Origin: Anaeromonas frigoriresistens
GTDB taxonomy: Bacteria > Bacillota > Clostridia > Tissierellales > SIT17
Direction of reading: 5' to 3'
NCBI RefSeq assembly: GCF_016820655.1
Contig: NZ_WSFT01000047.1
Coordinates: 1 to 36,779 of the forward strand
DNA length: 36,779 nt
Shown here: piece after piece, positions 1 to 7,889 of the stretch
Layout of the letters: every line of letters starts with the position of its first letter
How positions within the stretch are numbered: position 1 is the stretch's first letter
Translations under genes and position numbers: made by a program
The notes under the pieces: generated by a model
What the model was told of the DNA's origin: nothing
The model's input: only the letters and a program-made list of their open reading frames with translations
Databases searched by the model: none

Positions 1-64
1 TAACTTTGTACTGTTCAATTTTCAAAGACCAAATTGTTTTGTGCCGTTACCGGCGACTCTTAAC
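1..64 (-). other. rRNA operon 5' leader (left rrn)
   Basis: Read on the minus strand this follows the P2 promoter and runs off the window. It contains the AGAGTCGC start region, a small GCCG-GTAA-CGGC hairpin and a CTTTGAAAATTGAACAG segment of the kind found in clostridial 16S leaders. It is the reverse complement of the right-hand leader near 36692-36755 with few differences. The mature 16S gene would lie outside the window. Confidence 0.85.
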
Positions 65-93
65 ACTATATCAAATAACAATTTCTTTGTCAA
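65..93 (-). promoter_or_regulatory. rrn promoter P2 (left)
   Basis: On the minus strand a perfect -35 TTGACA (88-93) is followed after 17 bases by -10 TATAGT (65-70). The spacing and the start-region sequence match the right-hand rrn P2 promoter. This is a sigma-A type rRNA promoter reading left, out of the window. Confidence 0.9.
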
Positions 94-154
94 TACTTTT
101 TTTGAAAAAGTTTTTACTTTGTCGAATTCGTTGATTCTGTAAGCGACTCTTAGT

Positions 155-183
155 ACTATATCAATTGCTTTTTGGTTTGTCAA
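155..183 (-). promoter_or_regulatory. rrn promoter P1 (left)
   Basis: On the minus strand -35 TTGACA (178-183) is followed after 17 bases by -10 TATAGT (155-160) and then AAGAGTCGC, the same start-region signature as P2. P1 and P2 are tandem promoters 90 bases apart. The right-hand rrn has the same pairing at 94 bases. Confidence 0.88.
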
Positions 184-474
184 CACTTTTTTCGTTTTAA
201 TAGTATACTACAAACCCCTTACTATATATTAATATTAAGATATTAGATAATCTCAATTATGCTTAATATGACTTCTTTCGACAAATAATAGCTTATCATA
301 TAACATGTTTGTTGTCAAGAAGTGCGTCATATTTGTTAACCTAGTTTATCATATATTTTTGGGTAATATATTGGGTAATATATATGTAGATACTTTTATA
401 TACATATTAAATGAAGTATTTTTTATTATAACTTTGGATAAAATCATAATATTATTTTGTTCCTAGGAGGTACT
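184..474. other. Intergenic region between left rrn promoters and yyaC
   Basis: About 290 bases of very AT-rich DNA with no coding signal. It holds an imperfect inverted repeat: outer arms AATATGAC (265-272) and GTCATATT (326-333), inner arms ACTTCTTTCGACAA (271-284) and TTGTCAAGAAGT (312-323). It also holds a 12-base tandem repeat TTGGGTAATATA at 359-370 and 371-382. A yyaC promoter must lie here, but I see no convincing sigma-A, sigma-F or sigma-G match. Confidence 0.6.
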
Positions 475-1065
475 ATGATAATGATTAAAATAAACAAAAA
501 TACTATAGATTGTAATTCTGATTTTGCTATATCTTCTTTTAGTCATATTTTGCAAAGTAAATTAATAGAAAAATATAATTATGTATATTCTGATTTAATT
601 ATTTTATGTATAGGTACTGATAGATCTACAGGAGATAGTTTAGGTCCATTAGTTGGATATTTCTTAGAAAGAAGATTGTTTAATTCCAAAGATAATGTTT
701 ACGTTTATGGAACCCTTGATTCCCCTGTTCACGCAAAAAATCTTGATGAATATATTATGAAAATTAATAAAGATCACCTAAATCCTTTTATAATTGCTAT
801 TGATGCTTCTTTAGGAACTCTTGAAAGAATTGGTTTTATTTCTGTATGGGATGGGCCCTTAAAACCAGGAGCTGGAGTTAATAAGAAACTTACAGAAATA
901 GGAGATATTCATATCACTGGAGTTGTTAATGTTTCTGGATTCATGGAATTTATGGTTCTTCAAAATACCAGACTTAATATTGTAATGAAAATGGCAAATG
1001 TTATATCTAATTCAATTATATATTCTATATCTAAAATGCGAATCAACACTGATGCATTAAATTAA
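475..1065 (+). CDS. yyaC: Spore protease-like protein YyaC
   Basis: This matches the YyaC family of small sporulation proteins, which resemble the germination-protease/hydrogenase-maturation-protease fold and occur in endospore formers. Visible family signatures are an N-terminal IGTDRSTGDSLGP segment, a central GTLDSPVHA, the acidic IAIDASLG strand and a C-terminal GVVNVSGFMEF. The protein is about 197 residues, normal for the family. The Shine-Dalgarno AGGAGG at 465-470 rules out the upstream TTG at 457. ATG 475 (4-base spacing) and ATG 481 (10-base spacing) both remain possible; I chose 475. The gene faces away from the rRNA promoters and is the only plus-strand gene at this end. It ends at a hairpin terminator. 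YyaC also lies close to spo0J in Bacillus. It is the clearest sign here that the organism sporulates. The exact substrate is not settled by sequence. Confidence 0.88.
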   Translation: MIMIKINKNTIDCNSDFAISSFSHILQSKLIEKYNYVYSDLIILCIGTDRSTGDSLGPLVGYFLERRLFNSKDNVYVYGTLDSPVHAKNLDEYIMKINKDHLNPFIIAIDASLGTLERIGFISVWDGPLKPGAGVNKKLTEIGDIHITGVVNVSGFMEFMVLQNTRLNIVMKMANVISNSIIYSISKMRINTDALN

Positions 1066-1086
1066 GGCTGGTAATCCAGCCTTTTT
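1064..1086. terminator. Hairpin terminator after yyaC, bidirectional
   Basis: Arms AAGGCTGG and CCAGCCTT around a TAAT loop, followed by TTTTT on the plus strand and preceded by sequence giving a T-run on the minus strand. It lies between the convergent ends of yyaC and the ykuS-like gene, so it can serve both. Confidence 0.85.
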
Positions 1087-1091
1087 ACTTA

Positions 1092-1370
1092 TTAAAATAA
1101 TGGTGTATAATATCCTTTATTTATTATTTCTTCTATTTGTTCTATATTTTTTCCTGTTGCATTTATAAGTAATGTTCCTTTTGGATTCTCTATTGGCTCA
1201 CCATTATCCATATCCATCATATTGGTTAAACTAGAAACATTATAGCCATCAGCCATATATATATATACCTCTGCACTATTAGAATCTTCACTATCTACTA
1301 TGTTATATCCTCGTCTACTTAATTCTTGAGCTAACTCATTAAGTCCATTTTGTACTGATACATTTTTCAA
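1092..1370 (-). CDS. YkuS-like UPF0180 family protein
   Basis: A 92-residue protein resembling the UPF0180/YkuS family of small Firmicute proteins of unknown function. The N-terminal VSVQNGLNELAQELSRRGY looks like the family's opening, and LLINATGKNIEQIEEII resembles its C-terminal half. The start is taken as TTG at 1370 because GGAGGTG (1383-1377) lies six bases before it. The reading frame also contains a TTG at 1388, but that sits upstream of the Shine-Dalgarno. The usual paired cysteines of YkuS are absent. The gene is last in a minus-strand series of lipid kinase, DUF4446 and cysteine desulfurase genes and ends at a shared terminator. No function should be assigned beyond the family name. 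Confidence 0.68.
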   Translation of the reverse strand: MKNVSVQNGLNELAQELSRRGYNIVDSEDSNSAEVYIYMADGYNVSSLTNMMDMDNGEPIENPKGTLLINATGKNIEQIEEIINKGYYTPLF

Positions 1371-1429
1371 TAAAAACACCTCCAACAAAATACTGTTATT
1401 AGTATTTTCATTGAAGATAATTTTATGTA

Positions 1430-2308
1430 TTATACTATTATATTTAATTTTTTTATATCTAAATTAAAATCTATAAGTCCATTTGTTTTTAATATATCTC
1501 CATCTACATTTAGAACAATTTCATTCTTTGAATATATTTTTAAGGATGATACTCGAATAAATTCTACATACTTATCGTACTTTCCATGCTTCCCATTATA
1601 TACAGAAGGAAATAAAAATAATAATTTAAACTTAGCTATATTCTTTATGATGCATACATCCAGTTGATTATCAGTGATATCAGCCTTGGGACATATCTTC
1701 ATTCCGCCACCATAGAATCTTCCATTAGCAACCGCTACTAATAATATATTCTCATCTCTTTTAATTCCATCATACTCAATTTTAATATTCTTGGATTTAA
1801 ATGTAAATAAAGTTCTCAAAATTCCCATAGTATATGCTACTTTTCCTTTTAAAAACCCTTTAAATACTTTAGTATTCTCAACTATTTCAGCATCAAAACC
1901 TATACTTGCAACATTTAAAAAAATATTGTCTTGAGAAATACCAATATTAATTTCTTTTATCTTTCTTTTTACTATTCTCTTTATTGATTCTTTAATATCC
2001 AATGGAATATTCAATGTTCTAGCTAAATCATTTCCAGTACCCATAGGTATAATTCCTAATATTCCTTTATTTTTATATGAAATTCCACTAGCTACTTCTC
2101 TTACAGTGCCATCTCCACCTACTGCAACTATTATCCCATATTTCTTATCTATATATTCTTTAGTAATAACTGATGCATGATTTATTCCTTTAGTATAGAT
2201 AATTGTATATTCATAATTAGTTTTATCAAGTTCACTTTTTATAAAAGGAGTAATGTCTTTTTTTCTGTTTTTTCCTGCAATTGGATTTACTATAAAAGCA
2301 ATTTTCAT
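1430..2308 (-). CDS. Diacylglycerol kinase-like lipid kinase (YegS/BmrU family)
   Basis: A 292-residue soluble lipid kinase of the DagK/YegS/BmrU group, which phosphorylates diacylglycerol or related lipids at the inner membrane face. The N-terminal domain begins with IVNPIAGKN (phosphate-binding segment, residues 6-14). It carries the catalytic GGDGT at 64-68 and the PMGTGNDLART nucleotide-binding loop near 87-97. The C-terminal beta-sandwich includes VAVANGRFYGGGMKICP. Length is normal. ATG at 2308 follows TAGGATG by a few bases. It starts nine bases after the DUF4446 stop, so the two are probably co-transcribed. Members differ in lipid preference, so phospholipid recycling is inferred from the family only. 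Confidence 0.9.
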   Translation of the reverse strand: MKIAFIVNPIAGKNRKKDITPFIKSELDKTNYEYTIIYTKGINHASVITKEYIDKKYGIIVAVGGDGTVREVASGISYKNKGILGIIPMGTGNDLARTLNIPLDIKESIKRIVKRKIKEINIGISQDNIFLNVASIGFDAEIVENTKVFKGFLKGKVAYTMGILRTLFTFKSKNIKIEYDGIKRDENILLVAVANGRFYGGGMKICPKADITDNQLDVCIIKNIAKFKLLFLFPSVYNGKHGKYDKYVEFIRVSSLKIYSKNEIVLNVDGDILKTNGLIDFNLDIKKLNIIV

Positions 2309-2317
2309 TTAATCATC

Positions 2318-2854
2318 CTACTTAACCGCTTTTCTCATTTTATCTTCCATGTATAAAGAATTTCTCTTTGCTCTATCAATGGCTTGAATTTCTTCAATAG
2401 ATAGCTTATAATCAGATTCTCCATTTATAACAGGCTTGCCATAAGTTATAGACTCATTCCTACCAAACAGATTCGAGATCACTATCCCTGTATTGTTATC
2501 ATCTAATAGTGCTACTGAAAAACTTAAATCACTTCCCATATCATCGAAGGCATTATATCTTATCATTCCTACTCTTTGTATTGATGTTTTAAGCCTATTA
2601 TCTATATTAGATGCATAATTTTTAACTTCTTTAACTTCTTCTTTAACATTTTTCATCTCATCTAAATGATTAAATAATATTTCTTCTAGGCTTGTCCCTT
2701 TACTATCCTCAAGTAATTTGTTATATTTTTTCTTTATAGAAGATACTCTGAATTCTTGAATTAAAAATAACAAAAGTAAAAACAATGAAAATACTATAAG
2801 TCCTAATATTATTTCGTTAGTATATAAATTTAAAATTTCATTAACCCTATCCAT
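2318..2854 (-). CDS. DUF4446 family membrane-anchored protein
   Basis: A 178-residue protein with one strongly hydrophobic N-terminal segment (about residues 15-33), a charged coiled-coil stretch (about 35-90), then a globular domain containing RVGMIRYNAFDDMGSDLSFS and ALLDDNNTGIVISNLFGR. This is the typical layout of DUF4446, a Firmicute family whose genes often lie near parB. Its function is unknown. The start ATG has GGGAG six bases upstream. The stop lies nine bases before the lipid kinase start. A role linked to the envelope or chromosome organisation would be speculation from context. Confidence 0.82.
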   Translation of the reverse strand: MDRVNEILNLYTNEIILGLIVFSLFLLLLFLIQEFRVSSIKKKYNKLLEDSKGTSLEEILFNHLDEMKNVKEEVKEVKNYASNIDNRLKTSIQRVGMIRYNAFDDMGSDLSFSVALLDDNNTGIVISNLFGRNESITYGKPVINGESDYKLSIEEIQAIDRAKRNSLYMEDKMRKAVK

Positions 2855-2949
2855 TTTCTACTCCCTTTCAATATTGTTTAGTTTATATTATTGTAGTTTC
2901 TATAATATACATTACTGCATTTCTTGTACTCTCAATATATCACGAATCT

Positions 2950-2973
2950 GCTAGGTAGATTTTTCTACCTAGC
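2950..2973 (-). other. Hairpin overlapping the desulfurase stop codon
   Basis: A perfect 10-base inverted repeat, GCTAGGTAGA and TCTACCTAGC with a TTTT loop, spans the end of the cysteine desulfurase. On the minus strand no T-run follows, so it is a poor intrinsic terminator. It could stabilise the mRNA end or attenuate read-through into DUF4446. Confidence 0.6.
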
Positions 2974-4110
2974 TTCTACTGCTATCTTTTTTATTGCTTC
3001 TAATGCCTTTGAAATATCTTCTTTCGTATTAAAGGGTCCTATGCTAAATCTAACCACCCCTTGTTCTAATGTCCCCAAGGTTTCATGGGCTAAAGGTGCA
3101 CAATGGAGCCCTGATCTAGTTCCAATATCAAATACACTGTCTAATATATAGCTTATCTCTGAAGAGTCTTCATCTCCAATATTTAATGAAATTACAGGAG
3201 CTTGTTCTTCTATATTTGCTGGACCATATACCTTAACACCATCTATCTCATTTAATCCATCTAAAAATATTTTAAGAAGTTCTTTTTCATGATTTCTTAT
3301 ACTATCTATACCCTTATCTAGTATATACCTAACTCCAGCACCTAAACCTATAATTCCCGGAGTATTAGGTGTACCACTCTCGTATTTATCTGGTAGAATA
3401 TCCGGTTGAATTAATTCATGAGACTTACTACCGGTACCCCCCTCTTTCATTTGCATTATGTCTAGACCTTCTTTTATATATAATCCTCCTGTTCCTTGAG
3501 GTCCTAGTAAACTTTTATGCCCTGGAAAGGCTAAGATATCTATATTCATTTCTTTTACATCTATAGGATATACTCCTGCAGTTTGAGCAGCATCAACCAT
3601 ATAATAAATATTATGTTTTCTTGCTAACTTTCCAATTTCTTTTATTGGAAATATAGTTCCGGTTACATTTGAAGCATGAGTTGTAACTATTAACTTTGTG
3701 TTTTGTTTGATGTTTCTCTCAATATCTTCTATATTTATAAAGCCTTTTTCATCACATCTTACTATTGTATTTTCTATTCCTTTTTCTTCTAATGCTATTA
3801 TTGGTCTTAAAACTGAGTTATGTTCCATTGTGGTGGTAATTACATGGTCACCTTTTTTTAAAAAGCCTTTAATACCTAAATTTAAAGCTTCTGTTGCATT
3901 GTTTGTGAAAATTATATTCATTGGGTTTTCGATATTAAAAAGAACTGATAAAACTTCTCTGGTTTCATAAATTCCTCTTCCAGCTCTTAAAGATAATTTG
4001 TGTCCAGCTCTTCCTGGATTTGCTCCAAAATCTTTCATAGCTTCCATTACTGCATTATAAACTATATCTGGTTTCGGGAATGTTGTCGCTGCATTATCAA
4101 GATATATCAA
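2965..4110 (-). CDS. Cysteine desulfurase family protein (class V aminotransferase)
   Basis: A PLP enzyme of the NifS/SufS-like group (TIGR01977-type family) that would take sulfur from cysteine. Numbered from the chosen start: YLDNAATTFPKP at the N-terminus; EHNSVLRP near 96-103; the cofactor region YYMVDAAQTAG; the Schiff-base lysine in FPGHKSLLGPQGTGG (about K199); and the persulfide cysteine in GTRSGLHCAP (about C337). Length 381 is normal. TTG at 4110 is preferred because GGGAGG lies about eight bases before it. The GTG at 4119 overlaps the ribosome site. It lies just downstream of the hydrogenase operon but behind its own leader and beyond that operon's terminator. It could supply sulfur for the many Fe-S clusters encoded next door, which is inference. 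The exact paralogue is uncertain. Confidence 0.88.
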   Translation of the reverse strand: MIYLDNAATTFPKPDIVYNAVMEAMKDFGANPGRAGHKLSLRAGRGIYETREVLSVLFNIENPMNIIFTNNATEALNLGIKGFLKKGDHVITTTMEHNSVLRPIIALEEKGIENTIVRCDEKGFINIEDIERNIKQNTKLIVTTHASNVTGTIFPIKEIGKLARKHNIYYMVDAAQTAGVYPIDVKEMNIDILAFPGHKSLLGPQGTGGLYIKEGLDIMQMKEGGTGSKSHELIQPDILPDKYESGTPNTPGIIGLGAGVRYILDKGIDSIRNHEKELLKIFLDGLNEIDGVKVYGPANIEEQAPVISLNIGDEDSSEISYILDSVFDIGTRSGLHCAPLAHETLGTLEQGVVRFSIGPFNTKEDISKALEAIKKIAVEAR

Positions 4111-4230
4111 GTCCCACACCTCCCTATTTATTTCATATTAATTATACCATAGTATGAGTAGATTTTAATTCATATTATTTTTAATCTAATTAAAATTTTA
4201 TAGAAAATCTTGTGTTTTAAACAATTTATA

Positions 4231-4273
4231 AAACAAAAGGTGATAGCCTATGTAAGCTATCACCTTTTGTTTT
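4231..4273 (-). terminator. Terminator of the hydrogenase operon
   Basis: A perfect 17-base inverted repeat, AAACAAAAGGTGATAGC (4231-4247) and GCTATCACCTTTTGTTT (4256-4272), with an eight-base loop. On the minus strand the hairpin ends in a T-rich run, and the hydA stop codon lies in its first arm. Confidence 0.9.
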
Positions 4274-6017
4274 ATAATGTATACTTTTCTCTTTTTATAT
4301 AATGAGTATGCAATAATTCATGAGACTTATGACTGTTTGGTTTTACTAAGAACTCATCATATACCTTCTTAATCATTGGATTTTCGTGAGATTTTCTTAT
4401 TTTCTTATTTTTATCTTCTCCATAAAGAGCTTTAGCTCTTTCTTGTCTTATATCTTTAGTCCATCTATCTTGTGCAGTAATATATGGCTGTCCACCACCG
4501 GCTACACAGCCACCAGAGCAACCCATAACCTCTATAAAGTGATATTCTTTCTCGCCATTCTTTATCATATCTAACACTTTACTTGCTTGACCAGTGCTGT
4601 GAACTACTGCTATATTTAAAGTCTGATCTCCCAGCTCTATAGTAGCTTCCTTGATTCCTTCTATACCTCTTACTCCTTCGAAATCAATGCTCTCTAACTC
4701 TTTTTCTAATACTACTTCTGATACGGTTCTAAGGGCAGCTTCCATAACTCCACCTGTAGCTCCAAATATAACTCCTGCTCCTGTAGACTCTCCTAATATT
4801 TCATCAAACTCCTCATCTTGAAGTTTTAAGAAATCTATTCGTGCTTCTTTTATCATTTTAGATAATTCTCTTGTAGTTAATACTGCATCTATATCCTGTA
4901 ATCCATTATGGGATAATTCTTCTCTATCTGCCTCAAATTTCTTTGCAGAGCATGGCATAACAGATACTACATATATATCTTCTGGATTAATTCCATTCTT
5001 CTTAGCATAATATGTCTTAATTATTGCTCCTGTCATCTGAGCTGGTGATTTACAAGATGAAAGATTATCTAAAAACTCTGGATAATATAACTCACAGAAT
5101 TTCACCCAACCTGGTGAACAAGATGTTATCATTGGTAGAGTTCCACCATTTTGTAATCTATCTAGTAACTCATATCCTTCTTCCATTATAGTAAGGTCTG
5201 CACCAAAGTCAGTATCGAATATCTTATCAAATCCTAATCTTCTCAATGATGCTACCATTTTTCCTGTTACACTTGTACCCATCTCTAATCCAAAGTCTTC
5301 ACCTAAAGCAGCCCTTACTGCTGGAGCAGTCTGTACAACTACATGTTTTTTAGGATCATCAATTGCTTCCCACACATAATCTATTTCTTCTTTTTCTCTT
5401 AGAGCAGCTACTGGACATACGGATATACATTGCCCACAGTTTATACAAGGAATATCATCCATACCTCTTTCAAAAGCTGGTGCTACAGTAGTTTCATATC
5501 CTCTATTAGTGAAAGATAATACCCCTACATTTTGAACCTCACTACATACACTTACACATCTACCACATAAGATACACTTATTTGGGTCTCTAACTATAGA
5601 TGGTGATGAAGTATCTACTGGGCGTACAATTGACTCTCCAGGAAAGCTTATTTCTCTAACTCCTAAATCATCTGAAATAGTTTGTAATTCACAATTTTTG
5701 TTTCTAGCACAAGTTAAACATTCTCTATCATGATTAGAAAGTATAAGCTCTAATGTAGCTTTTCTTGCTTCTCTTACTTTCTTAGTGTTTGTTTTTACAT
5801 TCATTCCTTCTGTAACAGGTAATACACAAGCAGTCTGTAATGTTCTTGCTCCTTCTACATCTACTAAACACATTCTACAAGCTCCAACTTCATTTATATC
5901 TTTTAAATAACATAAAGTAGGAATATCAATGCCTTGATTTCTTGCAGCTTCAAGAACTGTAGAATTCTCAGGAACACTAATTTGTTGATTATCTATAGTA
6001 ATGGTAATCATATTCAT
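4272..6017 (-). CDS. hydA: [FeFe] hydrogenase catalytic subunit (HydA/HndD type)
   Basis: The large catalytic subunit of a cytoplasmic NAD-linked, multimeric [FeFe] hydrogenase. Domains in order: N-terminal 2Fe-2S ferredoxin fold (C36, C47, C50, C64); NuoG-like His-Cys 4Fe-4S site (H96, C100, C103, C109); two 4Fe-4S sites (C148/151/154/158 and C191/194/197/201); then the H-cluster domain. Its three signature motifs are TSCSPGW near 298-304, VMPCSAKKFEADR and GCSGGCVAGGGQPY. The C-terminus carries the small-subunit-like tail (KSHENPMIKKVY). Length 581 is normal for this subgroup. The first motif has Ser where the standard TSCCPGW has a second Cys. ATG 6017 has AAGGGG about eight bases upstream. 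It is the last gene of a four-cistron operon with NuoF-, HndB- and NuoE-like partners, and probably interconverts H2 with NAD(P)H, possibly with ferredoxin by bifurcation. Bifurcation cannot be proved from sequence. Confidence 0.95.
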   Translation of the reverse strand: MNMITITIDNQQISVPENSTVLEAARNQGIDIPTLCYLKDINEVGACRMCLVDVEGARTLQTACVLPVTEGMNVKTNTKKVREARKATLELILSNHDRECLTCARNKNCELQTISDDLGVREISFPGESIVRPVDTSSPSIVRDPNKCILCGRCVSVCSEVQNVGVLSFTNRGYETTVAPAFERGMDDIPCINCGQCISVCPVAALREKEEIDYVWEAIDDPKKHVVVQTAPAVRAALGEDFGLEMGTSVTGKMVASLRRLGFDKIFDTDFGADLTIMEEGYELLDRLQNGGTLPMITSCSPGWVKFCELYYPEFLDNLSSCKSPAQMTGAIIKTYYAKKNGINPEDIYVVSVMPCSAKKFEADREELSHNGLQDIDAVLTTRELSKMIKEARIDFLKLQDEEFDEILGESTGAGVIFGATGGVMEAALRTVSEVVLEKELESIDFEGVRGIEGIKEATIELGDQTLNIAVVHSTGQASKVLDMIKNGEKEYHFIEVMGCSGGCVAGGGQPYITAQDRWTKDIRQERAKALYGEDKNKKIRKSHENPMIKKVYDEFLVKPNSHKSHELLHTHYIKREKYTL

Positions 6018-6051
6018 GATCTACACCCCTTCTTATCTATTTCGGTTAAGA

Positions 6052-7845
6052 TTAAGCTAACAACACAGCTCCAAATGGACATTTATCCAAACAAGCTCCA
6101 CATTTAATACATTTATCTTGATGTATTATGTGATTTTCTTTTCTTTCACCTTCTATAGCATCTACAGGACATGCTTTAGCACATAAAGTACATCCTTTAC
6201 ATTTTTCTTCATCTATTGTATATGCTAATAATGATTTACATGCTCCTGCTGGACATCTTTTTTCATGAACATGAGCCTCATATTCATCTCTAAAGTATTT
6301 CAATGTTGATAACACAGGGTTTGGTGCTGTTTGACCTAGACCACATAGAGCAGATGTTTTTATATTTTCTGCTAATCTTTCTAATCTATCAAGGTCTTCA
6401 GGCTCACCATTGCCCTCAGTTATTTTTTCAAGAATTTCTAACATTCTCTTAGTACCTATTCTACATGGAGGACATTTACCGCAGGATTCCTCAACAGTAA
6501 AATCTAAGAAGAATCTTGCTATATCAACCATACAGTTATCTTCATCCATAACTATCATACCACCAGAACCCATCATAGATCCTAATGCTGTTAAGGAGTC
6601 AAAGTCAATTGGAGTGTCTATAAAATCAGATGTAAGACATCCACCGGAAGGTCCTCCTGTTTGAACAGCTTTAAATGCTTTTCCTTCAGGTATTCCTCCA
6701 CCAATATCATATATAACTTCTTTTAGACTTGTTCCCATAGGGATTTCTACTAACCCTGTGTTGTTGATTTTTCCACCCAATGCAAATACCTTTGTCCCCG
6801 GTGACTTTTCAGTTCCAATACTTCTAAACCATTCTGCACCTTTTAATATTATCAAAGGTACATTTGCATATGTCTCTACATTGTTTATTAATGTAGGTTT
6901 TCCCCATAAACCTTTATTAGCTGGGAATGGTGGCTTTGGTCTTGGCATACCTCTTTCACCTTCGATAGAAGCTATAAGAGCTGTTTCCTCTCCACAAACA
7001 AAAGCTCCTGCTCCAAGACGAATTTCCATATCGAACTCAAAATCAGTTCCAAAAATATTTTTCCCTAAAAGTCCTTTACTTCTTGCTTGATCAATAGCTA
7101 TTTGTAATCTATCTACTGCTATAGGGTATTCAGCTCTAACGTATACATATCCTTGTTTTGCACCTATAGCATAACCTGCTAATGCCATAGCTTCTATAAC
7201 TGCATGAGGATCCCCTTCTAATATACTTCTATCCATGAATGCTCCTGGATCTCCCTCATCAGCATTACATAATATATATTTTTCATCCCCTTCAGCGTTA
7301 GCTGTAAATTGCCATTTAAGACCAGAAGAGAATCCTCCGCCTCCTCTACCTCTTAACCCTGAATCTTTTATTACTTCAATTACATCTTGAGGAGTCATTT
7401 CAGTTAAAGCTTTACCTAATGCTAAATATCCATCCATTGCAATATACTCTGTTATATCTTCTGGATTTATAACTCCACAGTTTTTCAATGCTAATCTTTT
7501 TTGTTTTTTATAGAAATCTACTTCATTAACTGATTTTATCTTTTCGTTATCAAAGGACTCTTTAAATAATTTACTTTTTACTATTCTTCCTTTTAATAGA
7601 TGTTCTTCTACTATTTCAGGAACATCCTCTATCTTAATGTGACTATAAAAAGCTCCTTCAGGATATACTATTACGATAGGTCCTGCTTCACATAATCCAA
7701 AACACCCTGTTCTGATAACTTGTATTTCCTTGTCTAATTCTTTATCTAAAAGTACTTCATTAAATTTTTCTTCTATTTTGTCTGACCTTGAGGAAGCACA
7801 CCCTGTACCACCACATATAAGAACATGAGATCTATAGATATTCAT
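6052..7845 (-). CDS. hydB: NuoF-like diaphorase subunit of NAD-linked [FeFe] hydrogenase (HydB/HndC)
   Basis: The flavoprotein subunit that handles NAD(H) through FMN. An N-terminal thioredoxin-like 2Fe-2S domain has C11, C16, C48 and C52. Next is the NuoF core, with GLRGRGGGGFSSGLKW for NADH binding and CNADEGDPGAFMDR for FMN. The 4Fe-4S site is in SCGKCPPCRIGT with the distal Cys in SALCGLGQ. The C-terminus adds two ferredoxin sites, CKGCTLCAKACP and CIKCGACLDKCP. This domain set, longer than respiratory NuoF, is that of HydB in Thermotoga-type and HndC in Desulfovibrio-type hydrogenases. At 597 residues it has the usual length. ATG 7845 is preceded by AAAAGGAGG. A parS site lies directly upstream, between this gene and the HndB-like one. 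It ends 34 bases before hydA. Confidence 0.94.
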   Translation of the reverse strand: MNIYRSHVLICGGTGCASSRSDKIEEKFNEVLLDKELDKEIQVIRTGCFGLCEAGPIVIVYPEGAFYSHIKIEDVPEIVEEHLLKGRIVKSKLFKESFDNEKIKSVNEVDFYKKQKRLALKNCGVINPEDITEYIAMDGYLALGKALTEMTPQDVIEVIKDSGLRGRGGGGFSSGLKWQFTANAEGDEKYILCNADEGDPGAFMDRSILEGDPHAVIEAMALAGYAIGAKQGYVYVRAEYPIAVDRLQIAIDQARSKGLLGKNIFGTDFEFDMEIRLGAGAFVCGEETALIASIEGERGMPRPKPPFPANKGLWGKPTLINNVETYANVPLIILKGAEWFRSIGTEKSPGTKVFALGGKINNTGLVEIPMGTSLKEVIYDIGGGIPEGKAFKAVQTGGPSGGCLTSDFIDTPIDFDSLTALGSMMGSGGMIVMDEDNCMVDIARFFLDFTVEESCGKCPPCRIGTKRMLEILEKITEGNGEPEDLDRLERLAENIKTSALCGLGQTAPNPVLSTLKYFRDEYEAHVHEKRCPAGACKSLLAYTIDEEKCKGCTLCAKACPVDAIEGERKENHIIHQDKCIKCGACLDKCPFGAVLLA

Positions 7846-7870
7846 ATCCTTTCCTCCTTTTTAATATAAA

Positions 7871-7886
7871 TGTTTCACGTGAAACA
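7871..7886. promoter_or_regulatory. parS site 1 (ParB-binding)
   Basis: A perfect 16-base palindrome TGTTTCACGTGAAACA, identical to the Bacillus/Firmicute parS consensus. It lies in the 44-base gap between the HndB-like stop and the hydB Shine-Dalgarno, inside the hydrogenase operon, about 8.3 kb from parB. As RNA it would also form a short stem. Confidence 0.97.
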
Positions 7887-7889
7887 TTA

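Noticed and set aside
2950..2973. Hairpin as a terminator of the cysteine desulfurase
   Set aside because: No T-run follows on the minus strand. Listed as a hairpin only.
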